A program made the position numbers and the translations under genes. From Psychrobacillus psychrotolerans (lineage in GTDB: Bacteria > Bacillota > Bacilli > Bacillales_A > Planococcaceae), in NCBI RefSeq assembly GCF_900115805.1, contig NZ_FOXU01000004.1, positions 248,001-312,000 of the forward strand: 64,000 nucleotides of DNA. The letters are read 5' to 3'. The notes below the pieces were generated by a model. The model saw nothing but the letters and a program-made list of their open reading frames with translations. It was not told the origin of the DNA and did not search any database. This document shows, piece by piece, positions 56,310 through 64,000 of this stretch (position 1 is its first letter; each line of letters begins with the position of its first letter).

Positions 56310-59300
56310 TATGCCAGCAGAGTTAACATGGACACCTGCACAATGGAAGGCTATCTGGGCAACAGGTGCTGATGTACTTGTATCCGCTGCTGCAGGATCG
56401 GGAAAAACCGCTGTTCTCATCGACCGACTCATACAAAAAGTCATTGCAAAAGAACAACCGATTAATGTCGATGAGTTACTGGTTGTTACTTTTACTAATG
56501 CTTCGGCAGCAGAAATGCGCCATCGTATGGGAGAGGCCCTTGAAAAGGCTATTGCAAATGATCCAACATCGAATCACTTACGAAAGCAACTAAGTCTATT
56601 AAACAAAGCCCAAATTTCTACATTGCATTCATTTTGTTTAAATATTGTTCGACAATACGCTTATATGCTTACGATAGATCCAGGATTCCGTATCGCAAAT
56701 GAAACAGAAGCTGCAATTATGCGTGACGATATGTTAGCAGAAGTGCTAGAAGAAGCTTATCATGTCGATAATCCAGAACCTATGTATCGATTATCGGACA
56801 GTTTCACATCCGATCGTGATGATCAATCCATCGAAGTGATGATTGAAAAGCTCTATTCTTATTCACGCGTTCATCCGGAACCAGAGAAATGGTTACTGGC
56901 AATTCCTGAAGCATATAATCTTTCGGAAGACATGATGATTGATGAGTTATCATTTATTGGCTCATTGAAACTTGCGATCATACATCATTTAGAAGAGGCA
57001 ATCGCTGTAACTGAAGAGATTCGTCGACTTGCAAACGAACCAAATGGGCCAGCACCTCTTGCAGATACTGCGGTAATCGACCAGCAAATGATTCAAGAAG
57101 CAGTTGACTTGATGAAAAATAGCTCATGGCAAAATGTTTTTCATTATTTCCAGGGCATTAAATGGGGAAGAGCGGCAGCGATAAAAAAAGATTCTTGCGA
57201 TGAAGGATTGAAAAACCAAGCGACTAACAAACGTACGAAAGTGAAGAAAATCATTAATGACTTAAAGGATAATTATTTCACTCGAACACCTGAAAGATTG
57301 TTAGAGGAAATGCGTTTAATGGCCCCACAGCTGCAAAAACTAGTGGAATTGACTATAGCATATGGGGAACGTTATACCACAGCTAAAAATGAAAAAGGTT
57401 TAGTCGACTTCTCAGACTTGGAACATTACGCATTAGATATTCTATCGGAGCAGGGTGAAAATGGTGAACTCATTCCTTCCGAAATAGCGAAGGAATATAA
57501 AGCTCGTTTTAAAGAAGTGCTAGTGGATGAATATCAGGATACAAATTTACTACAAGAAACCATTTTACAATTTGTGAAAAGTGGAGATGAAAATACTGGC
57601 AATATGTTCATGGTAGGGGATGTAAAGCAATCCATTTATCGTTTCCGTTTAGCGGAGCCAATGCTATTTTTAGGGAAATATCTCGCATTCAACGATCTTC
57701 CAATCGATTCTGGTATCAAAATCGATTTAAATGCCAATTTCCGCAGTAGAAAAGAAGTATTGCATGCAACGAACTATATTTTCAGTCAAATAATGGGTGA
57801 ACAAGTTGGGGAAATTCAATACGATGAAGCAGCTTCGTTAAAAGCTGGAGCACCATATGAAGAAATCGAAACTCCTGTTGAACTGGCACTGTTATATGAA
57901 GTGGAAGACGGTAGTGCTGAACCAAATGAAGATGACGAAGAAACAATCGAAGTAATGACAGAGGAAGAACTTAAAAAGTCACAAGCTGAAGCGCGATATA
58001 TTATTTCAAAAATAGACGAACTGATTCGATCCGAAGCTACTGTCTACGATCCATGGAAAAAAACTCATCGCCCCGTCCGGTATAGCGATATGGTCATATT
58101 AATGCGGTCGATGACATGGTCAGGAGAGGTTACAGAGCAATTTAAAGAAGCGGGTATTCCACTATATGCAGAGCTTTCGAAAGGATATTTTGAAGCAATT
58201 GAAGTGCTGATCATGCTACATACGTTGCGTACAATAGATAATCCTTATCAAGATATATCACTTGCATCTGTACTTAGATCGCCGTTTGTCGGTCTTACAG
58301 AATCTGAGCTTGCACTTATCCGGTTAACTGCTCCAAAAGAACCTTTCTACGATGCGATGAAAACCTTTGTGTCTACCGGAGGAGCTGGACTGTCGTCTGA
58401 TACTGCTGAGAAGCTACAAAGATTTTTACTTCAATATGAAGATTGGCGCGATTTAAGTAGGAGAGGCTCACTTGCCGATTTAATATGGCAGATTTACCTA
58501 GATACGCATTACTATGAAATAGTAGGTGCGATGCCAAATGGTAAGCAAAGACAAGCAAACCTTCGTATTCTACACGACCGTGCAATCGATTATGAGAAAA
58601 CTTCTTTTCGTGGGCTGTTCCGCTTTTTACGTTTCATCGATCGTATGCGTAAACGAGGGGATGACTTAGGTGCTGCACGCTCTATAGGAGAAAAGGAAAA
58701 TGTTGTTCGTTTAATGACTATTCATTCTTCTAAAGGATTGGAATTTCCAGTTGTGTTCTTAGCGGGAATGGGTAGGCCCTTTAACCAAATGGATTTTAAT
58801 GAAGCTTATTTATTTGACCAATCTTTTGGACTTGCAGTAAAAGCAATTGATCCTGACAAGCGAATTTCTTACACTTCATTGCCATTTTTGGCTATGAAGG
58901 AACAAAAGCAAATGGAATTGAAAGCTGAGGAAATGCGAGTTTTATATGTAGCAATGACACGTGCGAAAGAACAATTATTCCTCATTGGGTCTATAAAAGA
59001 TTTAGCAAAAACGTTAGAAAAATGGGTTGATGCCCAAAATGTTTTGAGTGAAGAAATGTTACCGGGTTATATGCGTGCGAAAGCAAAAGGGTATTTAGAC
59101 TGGATTGGTCCAGCTTTAGCAAGACATACAAATTTCAGGCAGCTATCGGAAGTAAATGAAGCAAATCTCGTAGATAGCGAATCAAAATGGAAGATTGTTG
59201 CTAAATGTGTAGATGATTTAAAGCACACTGTACAAGAGGAAGAAAAAGAGGCTGTTTTACTTGAGCAGCTAATAGATCCATCAAAAAGTGTTTATTCACA

Positions 59301-60009
59301 GGAAATTAAGGACCGTTTCGATACACCATATGTCCATGAAATTTCTACTCATAAACGTTCAAAGCAAACTGTTAGTGAGATGAAGAAAATTCAGCAGCTA
59401 ATGGAACAATCGGACGATGACTATTTTAAAATGTCTGGTCCAACTAATCTAAAAAAAGTTGCGAAGCGTCCTTTCTTCCTGCAGCAGGAAACGGCTTTGA
59501 CAGGTGCAGAAGCAGGTACTGCGGTCCATGCATTTATGCAAAATGTCGATCTTCAGGAACAAAAAAATGAAGAGCAGGTTCTCCTTTTTGCAGAAAGGCT
59601 GGAAGAACGTGAAATTTTAACGAAAGCTGAACGAGCTGCTATAAAACCTAAGCAAATGGTTTCCTTCTTCCAGTCAGAAATGGCAGAACGTCTACGAAAT
59701 GCGAAAGAAATTATGCGAGAGTTTCCTTTTACGTATGCATTAGAAGACGCAGATGGAGATAAACAAATTATCCAAGGGGTCGTAGATTGCTTGTTTTTGG
59801 AAGAGGATGGTCGTTGGGTTTTATTGGACTATAAAACAGATAAAGTAAAGCATTTAGTTAAGGACGACTCCATATTACAAAAAGAGATGCAACAACGTTA
59901 TCAGCTACAATTGTCTCTTTATACACAGGCAATTGAGGCAATACTACAAGTAGAGATAAAAGAAAAAGTACTATACTTATTTGACGTAAATAGAACAGTG
60001 TCATTTTAG
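56296..60009 (+). CDS. addA: Helicase-nuclease AddAB subunit A
   Basis: AddA is a UvrD-like 3'-5' helicase with a C-terminal RecB nuclease. The 1237-residue product has VSAAAGSGKTAVLIDRLI (motif I near residue 35), LVDEYQDTNLLQE (motif II), GDVKQSIYRFRLAEP (motif III), MTIHSSKGLEFPVVF (motif V) and YVAMTRAKEQLF (motif VI). The nuclease shows GTAVHAFMQ and WVLLDYKTDKV. The start lies inside addB after GAGGAGATG. The pair is translationally coupled. Confidence 0.97.
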   Translation: MNIPNMPAELTWTPAQWKAIWATGADVLVSAAAGSGKTAVLIDRLIQKVIAKEQPINVDELLVVTFTNASAAEMRHRMGEALEKAIANDPTSNHLRKQLSLLNKAQISTLHSFCLNIVRQYAYMLTIDPGFRIANETEAAIMRDDMLAEVLEEAYHVDNPEPMYRLSDSFTSDRDDQSIEVMIEKLYSYSRVHPEPEKWLLAIPEAYNLSEDMMIDELSFIGSLKLAIIHHLEEAIAVTEEIRRLANEPNGPAPLADTAVIDQQMIQEAVDLMKNSSWQNVFHYFQGIKWGRAAAIKKDSCDEGLKNQATNKRTKVKKIINDLKDNYFTRTPERLLEEMRLMAPQLQKLVELTIAYGERYTTAKNEKGLVDFSDLEHYALDILSEQGENGELIPSEIAKEYKARFKEVLVDEYQDTNLLQETILQFVKSGDENTGNMFMVGDVKQSIYRFRLAEPMLFLGKYLAFNDLPIDSGIKIDLNANFRSRKEVLHATNYIFSQIMGEQVGEIQYDEAASLKAGAPYEEIETPVELALLYEVEDGSAEPNEDDEETIEVMTEEELKKSQAEARYIISKIDELIRSEATVYDPWKKTHRPVRYSDMVILMRSMTWSGEVTEQFKEAGIPLYAELSKGYFEAIEVLIMLHTLRTIDNPYQDISLASVLRSPFVGLTESELALIRLTAPKEPFYDAMKTFVSTGGAGLSSDTAEKLQRFLLQYEDWRDLSRRGSLADLIWQIYLDTHYYEIVGAMPNGKQRQANLRILHDRAIDYEKTSFRGLFRFLRFIDRMRKRGDDLGAARSIGEKENVVRLMTIHSSKGLEFPVVFLAGMGRPFNQMDFNEAYLFDQSFGLAVKAIDPDKRISYTSLPFLAMKEQKQMELKAEEMRVLYVAMTRAKEQLFLIGSIKDLAKTLEKWVDAQNVLSEEMLPGYMRAKAKGYLDWIGPALARHTNFRQLSEVNEANLVDSESKWKIVAKCVDDLKHTVQEEEKEAVLLEQLIDPSKSVYSQEIKDRFDTPYVHEISTHKRSKQTVSEMKKIQQLMEQSDDDYFKMSGPTNLKKVAKRPFFLQQETALTGAEAGTAVHAFMQNVDLQEQKNEEQVLLFAERLEEREILTKAERAAIKPKQMVSFFQSEMAERLRNAKEIMREFPFTYALEDADGDKQIIQGVVDCLFLEEDGRWVLLDYKTDKVKHLVKDDSILQKEMQQRYQLQLSLYTQAIEAILQVEIKEKVLYLFDVNRTVSF

Positions 60010-60020
60010 GGGGAAAAAGC

Positions 60021-61184
60021 TTGTCTATTAAACCAACAGGAGTCAATGAACGAATTATTTCGATAGATGTCATGAGAGGTTTTGCTCTACTCGGCATATT
60101 TGTCGTTAATATGCTATTTTTCCACTCTCCATATATTTATATAAATCCGTATACTTGGTTTCAAAACCCAAGTGATTTTGAAACGTTTAAAATGATTGAC
60201 ATTTTTGTACAAGGAAGTGTATATCCACTGTTTTCCATGTTATTTGGTTACGGTTTGGCTATGCAATTTCTGAAGTCTACGGCTAACGGCGGTCCATTTG
60301 CCAAATTTGCCGTTCGACGATTGACTGTATTGTTAATAATCGGATGTATTCATGCGTTTCTTATTTGGGCCGGTGATATTTTGATAACTTATGCCCTAGC
60401 AGGATTTGTATTAATACTGATGATTAGATTAAAGCCAATTTGGTTACTATTCATTAGTATCTTCTTATTCTTAATACCAAATGGATTACTTTATGGTTTA
60501 GTTTATCTAGGATCTTTTTTAGAGCCAAATGCCACGATTATTTATACTGGCATTCAGGAAATTGAAGCATCTATTGTTGCATATGGCCAAGGATCATGGG
60601 GCGATATTTTCTCTCAACGATTAGCAGACTGGTTATATATGAGTGGAAATGGACTCATCGTCATTTCGATGCTATTTACTATCGTTCCCTTCCTACTACT
60701 AGGTGCAGCAGCAGCAAAATGGAAGCTTATCGAAAGAGCAAGAGAATTAAAAGTATATTGGATGATTACAGTGTTAGTAATGTTAATAGTCGGTACTGTT
60801 ATTAAATGGCTTCCATATTTACTAGAAGCAAACTTATTTACTATGGGTATCCAAGATACTTTTGGAGGACCACTTCAAGCAATAGCCTACGCAGGTATAA
60901 TTGCATTAGTTTGCTCGATTCCTTTCGCAGCAAAAATACTTTCACCAATTTCGAAGGTTGGTAGAATGTCGATGACGACCTATTTAATGCAATCTATTAT
61001 TGCGACTACTATTTTTTATGCTTATGGATTCGGATTATACGGGAAAATCGATTTAAGCACAGGAACGTGGATGGCTATAGGGATTTATGCTTTTCAAGTA
61101 GTCTTTGCAGAGATTTGGTTTACGAAATTTAAGCAAGGTCCGGTAGAAATGTTATGGAGAAAACTGACTTATTCGAATAATTAG
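60021..61184 (+). CDS. DUF418-family membrane protein
   Basis: The 387-residue protein has about ten TMs. The N-terminal signature is RIISIDVMRGFALLGIFVVN, and the DUF418 C-terminal domain includes ISKVGRMSMTTYLMQSIIAT, then FQVVFAEIWFTKFKQGPVEM. Members (YeiB, YrkO, YxaH) are of unknown or transport-like function and resemble acyltransferase-3 proteins at the N-terminus. The TTG start follows AGGGGGAAAAA, only 11 nt after addA, so it may be the last gene of the addBA operon. Confidence 0.86.
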   Translation: MSIKPTGVNERIISIDVMRGFALLGIFVVNMLFFHSPYIYINPYTWFQNPSDFETFKMIDIFVQGSVYPLFSMLFGYGLAMQFLKSTANGGPFAKFAVRRLTVLLIIGCIHAFLIWAGDILITYALAGFVLILMIRLKPIWLLFISIFLFLIPNGLLYGLVYLGSFLEPNATIIYTGIQEIEASIVAYGQGSWGDIFSQRLADWLYMSGNGLIVISMLFTIVPFLLLGAAAAKWKLIERARELKVYWMITVLVMLIVGTVIKWLPYLLEANLFTMGIQDTFGGPLQAIAYAGIIALVCSIPFAAKILSPISKVGRMSMTTYLMQSIIATTIFYAYGFGLYGKIDLSTGTWMAIGIYAFQVVFAEIWFTKFKQGPVEMLWRKLTYSNN

Positions 61185-61261
61185 TCGAAAATAGATGAAA
61201 ATGAAGTTAATTTGTAATAGACTAAGAGATAGATTAAAACTTTTAAGGGAGTGTCCATCAA

Positions 61262-62158
61262 ATGAAACTGTTATCATACCGTTTAAACGACAAAATTTAC
61301 TTCGGACCAAAAGTAAAAAAAGAAGAGGCAGTATGGGATGTATTACACATTCAGGAGACGCTCCAAGTATTACCCAAATTTCCCACTACTATTATAGATG
61401 GAGTAGGTTTAGGGATGGATTTTCTCGAACAAATCCGTAAATTAGTAGAAGCGGCATCAAAGGCTGAACAGCCAAATAACTTCAAACGTTCCTTTACAGA
61501 AATAGAGTGGCTTTCACCAATTCCACGAACACCAAAAAATATTATGGCAATTGGTAAAAACTATGCAGATCATGCAAAAGAAATGGGTGGAACGGCAAGT
61601 CAATTTGTTGTATTTACGAAATCTCCCACTTCCATTGCAGCAGATGAGCAAACTCTATCATTACACGCAGATATTACAAATTCCTTCGACTACGAAGGCG
61701 AGCTAGCTATTGTAATCGGTAAACAAGGAAAAAATATTCCAGAAAAATTAGCTTATGATTATATATTCGGTTACACAATTGCCAATGACTTAACTGCGCG
61801 TGATCTACAAACGAAGCATCAGCAATATTTCTTAGGGAAAAGTCTTGAAGGGTCATGTCCTATGGGGCCTTATGTAGTAACGAAGGATGAGTTACCAAAT
61901 CCACAGGAGCTAGTTGTTGTGACTAAGGTAAATGATGAGATTCGTCAAAATGGTAAAACTTCCGATATGGTGTTTTCAGTGGAACAAATTATTGCCGAGA
62001 TTTCTAAGTCTGTTACCCTCGAGCCAGGTGATGTTATATTAACTGGAACACCGGCTGGGGTCGGCAAGGGATTTAATCCACCACGTTACTTAAAATCAGG
62101 AGATGTAGTAAAAATATCTATTGAAGGAATAGGTACATTAGTGAACAAATTCGAGTAA
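61262..62158 (+). CDS. yisK: Fumarylacetoacetate hydrolase family protein (YisK-like)
   Basis: The 298-residue protein has the FAH fold with a metal site in SFDYEGELAIVIGKQGKNIP, and IMAIGKNYADHAKEMGG, then GYTIANDLTARDLQ and VILTGTPAGVGKGFNPP. It closely resembles YisK of Bacillus subtilis, which is followed there as here by yisL. YisK has been reported to decarboxylate oxaloacetate; I cannot confirm substrate from sequence. AAGGGAG precedes the ATG. Confidence 0.88.
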   Translation: MKLLSYRLNDKIYFGPKVKKEEAVWDVLHIQETLQVLPKFPTTIIDGVGLGMDFLEQIRKLVEAASKAEQPNNFKRSFTEIEWLSPIPRTPKNIMAIGKNYADHAKEMGGTASQFVVFTKSPTSIAADEQTLSLHADITNSFDYEGELAIVIGKQGKNIPEKLAYDYIFGYTIANDLTARDLQTKHQQYFLGKSLEGSCPMGPYVVTKDELPNPQELVVVTKVNDEIRQNGKTSDMVFSVEQIIAEISKSVTLEPGDVILTGTPAGVGKGFNPPRYLKSGDVVKISIEGIGTLVNKFE

Positions 62159-62212
62159 CATGGTACACTAAATAGGATAGTAGTAAACTACAAGTATATT
62201 GAGGTGGAAAAA

Positions 62213-62575
62213 ATGGATTTTCTAGCAAGAACAGATTTACACATTACCACTTGGGTAGTCGCACTAATCCTATTTTTTGTAGCATTAGCGATTGCTAAAC
62301 CTAAAGTAGTTCATATGATTTTACGTTTGTTCTACATCCTAATCATCATTTCTGGGGTTGCTTTGTTCATCAAGGGCATGGACTTTGGTGAAGGAATGCT
62401 TTACGGATTTAAGTTCCTAGCAGGCATATTAGTAATTGGAATGATGGAAATGACTTTAGTGAAAAAGGCAAAAGGGAAACCGTACACAACTTTCTTAGTG
62501 TTAGTATTTGTTTTCTTCTTGATCGCACTTTTCCTTGGGTTCAAATTACCAATGGGTATCAACTTTTTAGCATAG
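62213..62575 (+). CDS. yisL: YisL-like membrane protein (DUF1516/UPF0344)
   Basis: The product (120 residues) has four TMs: LHITTWVVALILFFVALAIA, MILRLFYILIIISGVALFI, FLAGILVIGMMEMTLV and FLVLVFVFFLIALFLGF. The pattern matches the YisL family of unknown function. ATG 62213 follows GAGGTGG. The in-frame GTG at 62204 lies in that Shine-Dalgarno sequence. The order yisK-yisL is conserved with Bacillus subtilis. Confidence 0.88.
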   Translation: MDFLARTDLHITTWVVALILFFVALAIAKPKVVHMILRLFYILIIISGVALFIKGMDFGEGMLYGFKFLAGILVIGMMEMTLVKKAKGKPYTTFLVLVFVFFLIALFLGFKLPMGINFLA

Positions 62576-62582
62576 GTTTTGG

Positions 62583-62618
62583 GAAGCTTTCACTTAGTGA
62601 AAGCTTCTTTTCATTTTA
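62583..62618 (+). terminator. Terminator of yisK-yisL
   Basis: GAAGCTTTCAC, 3-nt loop, GTGAAAGCTTC (62583-62607), then TTTTCATTTT. Perfect 11-bp stem. Confidence 0.88.
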
Positions 62619-62663
62619 TTGATATTGTGCTATTTTGAGAGAATAAGAGAGGGGGAGCTTTAG

Positions 62664-62825
62664 GTGGGAATAACATTGCTAATATTAGTCATTGTTCTAA
62701 TGCTTGTTTTTGTAGGTGCGTCAGTTGTCATTGCAAATCTACAAAAAAACAATACTGATTCTCCTGGTGAACTCCAATCACATATCCTTCAAGAATTTCA
62801 TAAAATCGAGAAACCACCAGAGTGA
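62664..62825 (+). CDS. Small single-span membrane protein (53 residues)
   Basis: GTG 62664 follows GAGGGGG with 8-nt spacing. The product is MGITLLILVIVLMLVFVGAS and then VVIANLQKNNTDSPGELQSH..., one TM and a short charged tail. Its stop lies inside a terminator hairpin with seven or more T, the pattern of a real transcript end. It lies between two other terminator-bounded units. It was too short for ordinary ORF calls. I do not recognise the family. Confidence 0.6.
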   Translation: MGITLLILVIVLMLVFVGASVVIANLQKNNTDSPGELQSHILQEFHKIEKPPE

Positions 62826-62844
62826 TTGGTGGTTTTGTTTTTTA
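62811..62844 (+). terminator. Terminator overlapping the small gene
   Basis: AAACCACC (62811-62818) with GGTGGTTT (62828-62835), then TGTTTTTT. It overlaps the stop at 62823-62825. Confidence 0.85.
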
Positions 62845-63093
62845 TAAAAGTGTACTGCGGACAAGGGAATTGGAAAAAGGAACAGATGGTGTTTTCAGCC
62901 TAGCAACATCTCAGAAAGTCACTCGGTAGTCGTAATGTAAAACATTGTTATAAAGCACTAGAAATACTTTTAGTATAGCTGTCACAGTTTGGACGAAATA
63001 TAATAGATATTTAATGCTTTAATGGCGAAACAATAGCGATTAAAACAGAGCTTTGTTAAAATGAAATGTATATGCGTCAAAGGAGGATTTACC

Positions 63094-64000
63094 TTGAAGT
63101 TTACAAAATGGATTATAACTGGATTGCTGATGAGTAGTCTTTGCCTTACAACAACTCAGGTGAGCAATGCAGAAACGAATAACTCTATACATAACGAAAG
63201 TATTTATGATCTATATGTAGATCGTTACTTCAATAAATTAGGAACGAATGATTATGAGGTCAATCCCAAAGATCCCAATGCATTCGCAGGTGGGGACTTT
63301 CTAGGTGTTTTAGAAAAGATGACACATATTAAAGATATGGGTTTCACTACAATCTCTATTGGTCCTGTTTTTTCTACTGAATCTTATGATGGAAAGCGAA
63401 TCTTGGATTTTGAAGAACTAGAGAGACACTTTGGGACAACGGAAGAATTTAACGAGTTATTAGATGAATCACACAAAAAAGATATGAAGATTATGGTTGA
63501 ATTTCCTCTAAATAACTTTAGTGACCAACATATTTGGTCAACCGACAACAAAAAGAGTGATTGGGTACTATCAACAGAAAATGGTCAGATGCAATTGGAT
63601 TTGACTAATAATGATGTACAACAGGCTCTTATTGATACCATCGTAAAATTTGCAGAAACCTACAAAATTGATGGAGTTAAATTGTCAGAGTTGGAGGGAG
63701 CGCCAACTGCATTTATTAATGATTTAATCGCTGCAGTAAAAGAAGTTCGTGATCCTATGTATGTCATCGCACTCGAAGAGTCAGAAGCGAATTTTGACTT
63801 GGACTATTCAGAACAGCAAATGATAGATTTCCGGGATACTTTCAAAAATACAGATTTACCTTCAGAGTCTATTTCTTCCACAAATGAAGATAGCCTTGTA
63901 ATGGTGGATAATTTGTTAACAGAGAGAATTACGTATCATAGTGCAGTGGAAAATATGTTCCCGCCTACTCGCATTAAGATGGCAATCGGTACAATTCTTA
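63094..64000 (+). CDS. GH13 alpha-amylase-like secreted protein, 3' end outside window, atypical catalytic residues
   Basis: A TTG start follows AAAGGAGG. A signal peptide (about residues 1-26) leads into a GH13 barrel (YDLYVDRYFNKLGTNDYEVN, then IKDMGFTTISIGPVF). Only 302 codons are in the window. The conserved regions are altered. Region I is MVEFPLNNFSDQHIW (His replaced by Asn). Region II is DGVKLSELEG, with Ser198 where the Asp nucleophile belongs. Region III keeps Glu (YVIALEE, 228/229). Region IV is VDNLL, with Leu275 for the Asp. It may be a pseudoenzyme or belong to the described Bacillaceae group with aberrant triads. Confidence 0.85.
   Translation, partial: MKFTKWIITGLLMSSLCLTTTQVSNAETNNSIHNESIYDLYVDRYFNKLGTNDYEVNPKDPNAFAGGDFLGVLEKMTHIKDMGFTTISIGPVFSTESYDGKRILDFEELERHFGTTEEFNELLDESHKKDMKIMVEFPLNNFSDQHIWSTDNKKSDWVLSTENGQMQLDLTNNDVQQALIDTIVKFAETYKIDGVKLSELEGAPTAFINDLIAAVKEVRDPMYVIALEESEANFDLDYSEQQMIDFRDTFKNTDLPSESISSTNEDSLVMVDNLLTERITYHSAVENMFPPTRIKMAIGTIL

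Noticed and set aside
61195-61440. 81-codon ORF at the start of yisK
   Set aside because: It overlaps the strongly supported yisK frame and has no family features.

Overview
The window looks like chromosome of a low-GC, motile Bacillales bacterium. The gene content and order resemble Bacillus subtilis, but many details (FtsEX next to a coiled-coil M23 protein, several tandem chemoreceptors, GC-rich dispersed repeats in an AT-rich background) suggest a Planococcaceae-type genus such as Psychrobacillus, Lysinibacillus or Sporosarcina. The genus is an inference; no rRNA gene is present. I saw no tRNA, rRNA, CRISPR array, transposase or prophage.

Layout. (1) 1-10.3 kb: late flagellar cluster flgK-flgL-yviE-fliW-csrA-hag-(decayed patch)-flaG-fliD-fliS-fliT, with two sigma-D-like promoters, a CsrA-binding hairpin in the hag leader, and remnants of a yjfB-type motility gene and of a radC-type gene. 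(2) 10.4-17.0 kb: an SCP2-domain gene with a near-perfect FadR operator, a LysM-NlpC/P60 hydrolase and three tandem paralogous chemoreceptors. (3) 17.0-28.8 kb: a DUF2269-like gene bracketed by 21-bp-periodic arrays, then branched-chain amino acid biosynthesis: ilvD with cre, promoter and CodY box, a T-box leader, and ilvB-ilvN-ilvC-leuA-leuB-leuC-leuD. A second 21-bp-periodic array follows leuD. (4) 28.9-33.0 kb: a VOC-family dioxygenase-like gene, a fourth chemoreceptor, a NlpC/P60 enzyme with a perfect WalR box and a PilZ protein. (5) 33.1-50.1 kb: hpf, secA, prfB (with its +1 frameshift), a polytopic chemoreceptor, a YitT-family gene, cccB, ftsE, ftsX, an M23 peptidase-like gene, a 2.1-kb block of tandem repeats, a thioredoxin-like gene, ctpB, minJ and csbA. 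(6) 50.2-64.0 kb: azlC-azlD (minus strand), a TVP38/YhjE-like gene, sipV, addB, addA, a DUF418 gene, yisK, yisL, an unannotated 53-codon gene and the start of a GH13 alpha-amylase-like gene cut by the window end.

How parts work together. FliW, CsrA and Hag form the known homeostatic loop for flagellin translation. FlgK, FlgL, FliD and FliS build and cap the filament that Hag makes. The ilv-leu genes form one biosynthetic block with three visible control layers: CcpA, CodY, and a tRNA-sensing T-box placed between ilvD and ilvB. FtsE and FtsX plus the adjacent coiled-coil M23 protein are a likely cell-wall hydrolysis module. AddA and AddB are the two subunits of the recombination helicase-nuclease.

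Most unusual signals: an octamer close to TTGCGATT recurring at an exact 21-bp period in two separate loci, each just downstream of a terminator, with a related 21-bp-spaced array upstream; two families of tandem noncoding repeats at 44.5-46.4 kb; and a GH13 protein that lacks two of the three expected catalytic residues. No computation or database search was run, so family names rest on recognised motifs and gene order.
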